From Nitrospirota bacterium (GTDB lineage Bacteria > Nitrospirota > Nitrospiria > JACQBZ01): a stretch of DNA of 7,301 nucleotides. Positions 5,844 to 7,301 of this stretch are shown piece after piece; positions within the stretch are counted from its first letter, which is position 1, and the number at the start of each line of letters is the position of its first letter. Below the pieces are notes generated by a model. The model did no database searches. It was not told where the DNA came from and saw only the letters and a program-made list of their open reading frames with translations. The stretch covers positions 1 to 7,301 of the forward strand of contig JACQHO010000071.1 in NCBI GenBank assembly GCA_016198945.1. The letters run 5' to 3'. Both the position numbers and the translations under genes were made by a program.

Positions 5844-7135
5844 GCCAAATTGCGGCTGTTCATGGACGCGAAATTCTGGATTCGCGCGGTTATCCCACCA
5901 TTGAAGCGGATGTGATACTGGAGAACGGGATCATGGGCCGGGCCGCCGTGCCTTCGGGCGCGTCCACGGGCGAGCATGAAGCGGTCGAACTTCGCGACAA
6001 GGATAAACAGCGCTACCGTGGAAAGGGCGTGACCAAGGCGGTCCGTCACGTGAATGAGGAAATCGGGCCTCCGCTGGCCGGAATGGACGTTCGCGAGCAG
6101 GCGCTGATCGACCGGATGATGATCGAGCTCGACGGCACGAAGAACAAGAGCAAGCTCGGCGCCAATGCGATTCTGGCCGTTTCGCTGGCCGTTGCAAAGG
6201 CCGCGGCCGAGGATGCGGGCCTTCCCCTCTACCGCTACCTGGGCGGCGTCCATGCCTGTGAACTTCCGGTCCCGCTGATGAATGTGATCAACGGCGGCGC
6301 CCATGCCGACAACAACCTCGATTTTCAGGAGATCATGATCCTGCCGGTCGGAACGGACCGCTTTTCGGACGCGATCCGGATGGGAGCCGAGATCTACCAT
6401 CATCTGAAGGAGGTTCTGAAGAAAAAGGGATTCCGAAGCACGGTGGGTGACGAGGGCGGGTTCGCCCCGATGCTGAGCAACAATGAAGAGGCGCTGCAGT
6501 TGGTGATGAAGGGGATTGAGGACGCGGGATACAAAGCCGGAAAGGACGTCTTTCTGGCCATCGACGCCGCCGCCAGCCAGTTTTATGAAAAGGGGAAGTA
6601 CGTTCTTCAGGCGGACCGCAAGCGCGCCCGCTCCTCCGAGGAAATGGTGGCCTATTACGAGGCCTTGATCAACCGTTTTCCGGTCGTCTCGATCGAGGAC
6701 GGCCTGGCCGAGAATGACTGGAAGGGATGGCAAGGGATGACGCGGCAGTTGGGAAAGCGGCTTCAACTGGTGGGCGACGACATTTTCGTGACGAATCCGG
6801 AAATCCTTCGGAAGGGGATTGCGGAACAGGCCGGAAATTCCATCCTGATCAAGTTAAACCAGATCGGCACGCTGACCGAGACGATCGAAACGGTCGAACT
6901 CGCCCGGCGGTCGGGATACACGACGATCATTTCGCACCGGTCCGGGGAGACGGAAGACACCACGATCGCCGATCTGGCGGTCGGGTGCGGGGCGGGCCAG
7001 ATCAAGACCGGACCGGTCTGCCGCACGGACCGGACGGCCAAATTCAATCAGCTGTTGCGGATTGCCGAGGAGCTGGGAGAAACGGCCGTTTACCGGGGGC
7101 GGGAATTATTTCCTCAGCTCCCCAGGCTTCGCTGA
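5840..7135 (+). CDS. eno: Enolase (phosphopyruvate hydratase)
   Basis: A complete 431-residue enolase, converting 2-phosphoglycerate to phosphoenolpyruvate in glycolysis and the reverse in gluconeogenesis; also a known partner of the RNA degradosome in some bacteria. Family signatures are all present: A-V-P-S-G-A-S-T-G (36-44), N-G-G-A-H-A-D-N-N (151-159) with His155, Glu164 and Glu205 (in V-G-D-E-G-G-F), metal ligands Asp242, Glu286 (S-I-E-D-G) and Asp313 (V-G-D-D), catalytic Lys338 (L-I-K-L-N-Q-I-G), S-H-R-S-G-E-T-E-D (365-373) and Lys389 (Q-I-K-T-G). The segment after it is G-P-V-C-R-T-D-R-T-A-K-F-N-Q, where most family members have a serine-rich S/A-x-x-R-S-D-R; the arginines are kept. 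The start ATG 5840 overlaps the gatB stop (ATGA) and has GAGGAG (5829-5834) five bases upstream, so translation is coupled to gatB. Length is normal. Confidence 0.98.
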   Translation: MSQIAAVHGREILDSRGYPTIEADVILENGIMGRAAVPSGASTGEHEAVELRDKDKQRYRGKGVTKAVRHVNEEIGPPLAGMDVREQALIDRMMIELDGTKNKSKLGANAILAVSLAVAKAAAEDAGLPLYRYLGGVHACELPVPLMNVINGGAHADNNLDFQEIMILPVGTDRFSDAIRMGAEIYHHLKEVLKKKGFRSTVGDEGGFAPMLSNNEEALQLVMKGIEDAGYKAGKDVFLAIDAAASQFYEKGKYVLQADRKRARSSEEMVAYYEALINRFPVVSIEDGLAENDWKGWQGMTRQLGKRLQLVGDDIFVTNPEILRKGIAEQAGNSILIKLNQIGTLTETIETVELARRSGYTTIISHRSGETEDTTIADLAVGCGAGQIKTGPVCRTDRTAKFNQLLRIAEELGETAVYRGRELFPQLPRLR

Positions 7136-7142
7136 AAAGGAG

Positions 7143-7161
7143 GGAGGGGCGCCGCCCTTCC
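7143..7161 (+). terminator. GC-rich hairpin just after eno, possible terminator
   Basis: Eight base pairs (GGAGGGGC at 7143-7150 with GCCCTTCC at 7154-7161, one G-T wobble) close a three-base GCC loop, starting 8 bases after the eno stop. There is no T-run after the stem (GATTAGCAG follows), so it is not a canonical Rho-independent terminator. It may still end or stabilise the operon transcript, or belong to the repeat element that begins just downstream. Confidence 0.35.
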
Positions 7162-7166
7162 GATTA

Positions 7167-7301
7167 GCAGGTCGCTGAAAAACTCTTTTGCCGGGGGCAG
7201 GTTGCTCAAAAAGTTCCAGACGCAAGGCCGCAGGGCTCGACGGAACCGGAGCGTACAGGGTTGGTACGTGAGGATTCCGGCGGGCCCGAGAACGCAGCGG
7301 A
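7167..7301. repeat. Inverted-repeat intergenic element with duplicated left end, cut by the window edge
   Basis: Two related end-like motifs stand in direct orientation 30 bases apart: GCAGGTCGCTGAAAAACTC (7167-7185) and GCAGGTTGCTCAAAAAGTTC (7197-7216). After the second, the DNA folds around a centre near 7260: CGTAC (7252-7256) with GTACG (7264-7268), CGGAA (7241-7245) with TTCCG (7275-7279), and CTCG (7236-7239) with CGAG (7287-7290) after a small bulge. By symmetry the partner of the left end, something like GAACTTTTTGAGCAACC, would lie just past the window. The pattern is that of a small non-coding palindromic repeat of REP/MITE type, with no protein encoded. The rest of 7136-7166 holds only the hairpin above. 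Confidence 0.6.

Noticed and set aside
5714..6766. Long open frame (350 codons) on the minus strand
   Set aside because: Antisense of eno and the end of gatB; no recognisable motifs and no ribosome site, so a by-product of codon bias.
1..7301. CRISPR arrays, tRNA or rRNA genes, integrase or transposase genes
   Set aside because: No regularly spaced repeats, no cloverleaf or rRNA segments, and no such protein motifs were seen on either strand.

Overview
The window reads as a GC-rich bacterial chromosome segment with every gene on the + strand. It carries core housekeeping genes (glmS end, gatC, panD, gatA, gatB, eno), with a short, compositionally different accessory stretch between glmS and gatC. 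The complete GatCAB amidotransferase suggests an organism that makes Gln-tRNA and/or Asn-tRNA by the indirect, transamidation route. The phylum cannot be fixed from the window. The protein style and the families of small dispersed repeats would fit Nitrospirota or a similar deep Gram-negative lineage, but that is an impression only.

Layout: (1) 1-324, the last 107 residues of GlmS, cut by the window start. (2) 321-1045, a minimal nucleotidyltransferase (MNT) gene and a HEPN-domain gene, chained to glmS and to each other by 4-base start/stop overlaps (ATGA, then TTGA). Together they look like an MNT/HEPN toxin-antitoxin pair. (3) 1125-2153, two strikingly A/T-rich genes of unknown function; the second (100 aa) is a diverged, ungapped copy of the C-terminal ~107 residues of the first (234 aa). 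(4) 2198-5843, gatC-panD-gatA-gatB in a tight operon, with the aspartate 1-decarboxylase gene panD lodged between gatC and gatA. (5) 5840-7135, eno, overlapping gatB by ATGA. (6) 7136-7301, non-coding: a GC-rich hairpin and the left part of an inverted-repeat element that runs off the window end.

Functional picture: GlmS (amino-sugar synthesis), GatCAB (tRNA amidation), PanD (beta-alanine for pantothenate/CoA) and enolase (glycolysis) are unrelated core functions that are probably co-transcribed. The best candidates for something undescribed are the paired unknown genes at 1125-2153, which share an A-W-E-L-x-P-F / G-R-x(3)-K-W-D domain, and their association with the MNT/HEPN pair. Base composition falls in three tiers (hand counts per 60-base line: 46 G+C at 3361, 29 at 661, 19 at 1381, 15 at 1861), which suggests the accessory stretch came from outside and possibly in more than one step.

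Small repeats also touch the core operon: a palindrome encoding an extra loop inside gatB, an A/T-rich direct repeat between gatA and gatB, and the element after eno.
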